Assembly (NCBI RefSeq): GCF_003691365.1
Contig: NZ_CP033087.1
Location: forward strand, 1,130,501 to 1,194,500
DNA: 64,000 bases
Origin: Commensalibacter melissae
GTDB taxonomy: Bacteria; Pseudomonadota; Alphaproteobacteria; Acetobacterales; Acetobacteraceae
Direction: 5' to 3'
The notes under the pieces were generated by a model, which saw nothing but the letters and a program-made list of their open reading frames with translations, was not told where the DNA came from and searched no databases. The position numbers and the translations under genes are program-made. Each line of letters opens with the position of its first letter. The first letter of the stretch is position 1. This document shows, piece by piece, positions 63,747 to 64,000 of this stretch.

Positions 63747-64000
63747 CTATAGCTCACACCATAATCGCATCAAATTATGATAAACATTTGTCAACTCTAA
63801 AATCTGAGGATCATTATCATCCATTCTGGTTCTTAACTTAATAATCGACATATCCAGATCAAATAAAACCCGCCTCTTGTCAGAATCTCGAATCATTGAC
63901 TGGGTCCAGAAAAAAGATGCCCAACGACTGCCACGCGTTATTTTGCTGACAGAATGCAAGCTGTAGGTTGGGTAAACAATCATGTCGCCAGCAGGGAGCT
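63747..64000 (-). CDS. PKHD-type Fe(II)/2-oxoglutarate hydroxylase, PiuC/YbiX-like (5' part outside the window)
   Basis: The frame stays open to the right edge (LPAGD before MIVYPTYSLH), so only the C-terminal about 84 residues are seen. YPTYSLHSVSKITRGSRWASFFWTQSMIRD contains the distal iron-binding histidine and the 2-oxoglutarate arginine of the PiuC family, enzymes often co-encoded with TonB-dependent iron receptors. The N-terminal metal site is not visible, so activity cannot be judged. Confidence 0.85.
   Translation of the reverse strand, partial: LPAGDMIVYPTYSLHSVSKITRGSRWASFFWTQSMIRDSDKRRVLFDLDMSIIKLRTRMDDNDPQILELTNVYHNLMRLWCEL

Noticed and set aside
1..64000. CRISPR arrays, insertion sequences or prophage genes
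   Set aside because: No regularly spaced repeats, transposases or phage structural genes were seen; the only recombinase is XerC.

Overview
The window is AT-rich DNA from an alphaproteobacterium, most likely an acetic acid bacterium (Acetobacteraceae) of the small-genome, Commensalibacter-like kind. That placement is inferred. It rests on an NDUFS4-type complex I subunit, a TrcR (DUF1013) regulator, a xerC/priA divergent pair, a Hint_2-domain surface protein next to an autotransporter heptosyltransferase, and the low GC content. I see no prophage, insertion sequence or CRISPR array.

Layout. 1-4.7 kb (minus): srfC (cut by the window edge) and srfB, a P-loop GTPase-like protein and an actin/Hsp70-fold protein. 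4.9-6.3 kb: a DHA2-type MFS exporter. 6.3-11.4 kb: thiD-xerC-retropepsin operon and divergent priA. 11.6-15.4 kb: MYG1 family protein, gabD, ilvE. 15.5-19.8 kb (minus): a tightly coupled four-gene membrane operon holding a tethered trypsin-like protease and SrfA-like proteins. 20.1-22.9 kb: five paralogous small envelope proteins and an OmlA/BamE-like lipoprotein. 23.1-25.4 kb: broken csaA, gpt, tRNA-Pro, an NDUFS4-like subunit, tRNA-Arg, an L,D-transpeptidase. 25.7-29.3 kb: putA. 29.5-32.7 kb (minus): ftrABCD ferrous iron uptake. 33.2-36.7 kb (minus): Hint/strand-loop-strand surface protein and its probable glycosyltransferase. 37-41.6 kb: galE, PEBP, recO, tsf, rpsB. 41.9-47.6 kb (minus): recQ, OmpA-like lipoprotein, cydC, cydD. 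47.8-55.1 kb: uup-type ABC-F, a DHODH-like enzyme, a Gfo/Idh/MocA oxidoreductase, secD-secF. 55.1-64 kb: small lipoprotein, mscL, rpmE, trcR-like, purE-purK, radC-like, argH-lptM, secreted trypsin-like protease, lysA, and a PiuC-type hydroxylase cut by the right edge.

Most promising system. The proteins encoded at 15514-19764 form a compact operon. Three of the four share an N-terminal cytosolic domain with the same W(Y)...WG landmarks, followed by transmembrane segment(s). One ends in a periplasmic trypsin-like protease and one in a cysteine-rich domain. The 250-aa member resembles the N-terminus of SrfA family proteins, and the 423-aa member resembles a SrfA C-terminus. SrfB and SrfC, usually encoded with SrfA, lie about 11 kb away on the same strand. 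I infer a split Srf system in which a cytosolic GTPase/actin-like pair could signal across the inner membrane to a tethered protease.

Other points of interest are the BamC/BamE-reminiscent lipoprotein cluster, the csaA pseudogene, the surface-protein glycosylation pair, a tandem retropepsin, and structured leaders upstream of rpsB, tsf and rpmE.
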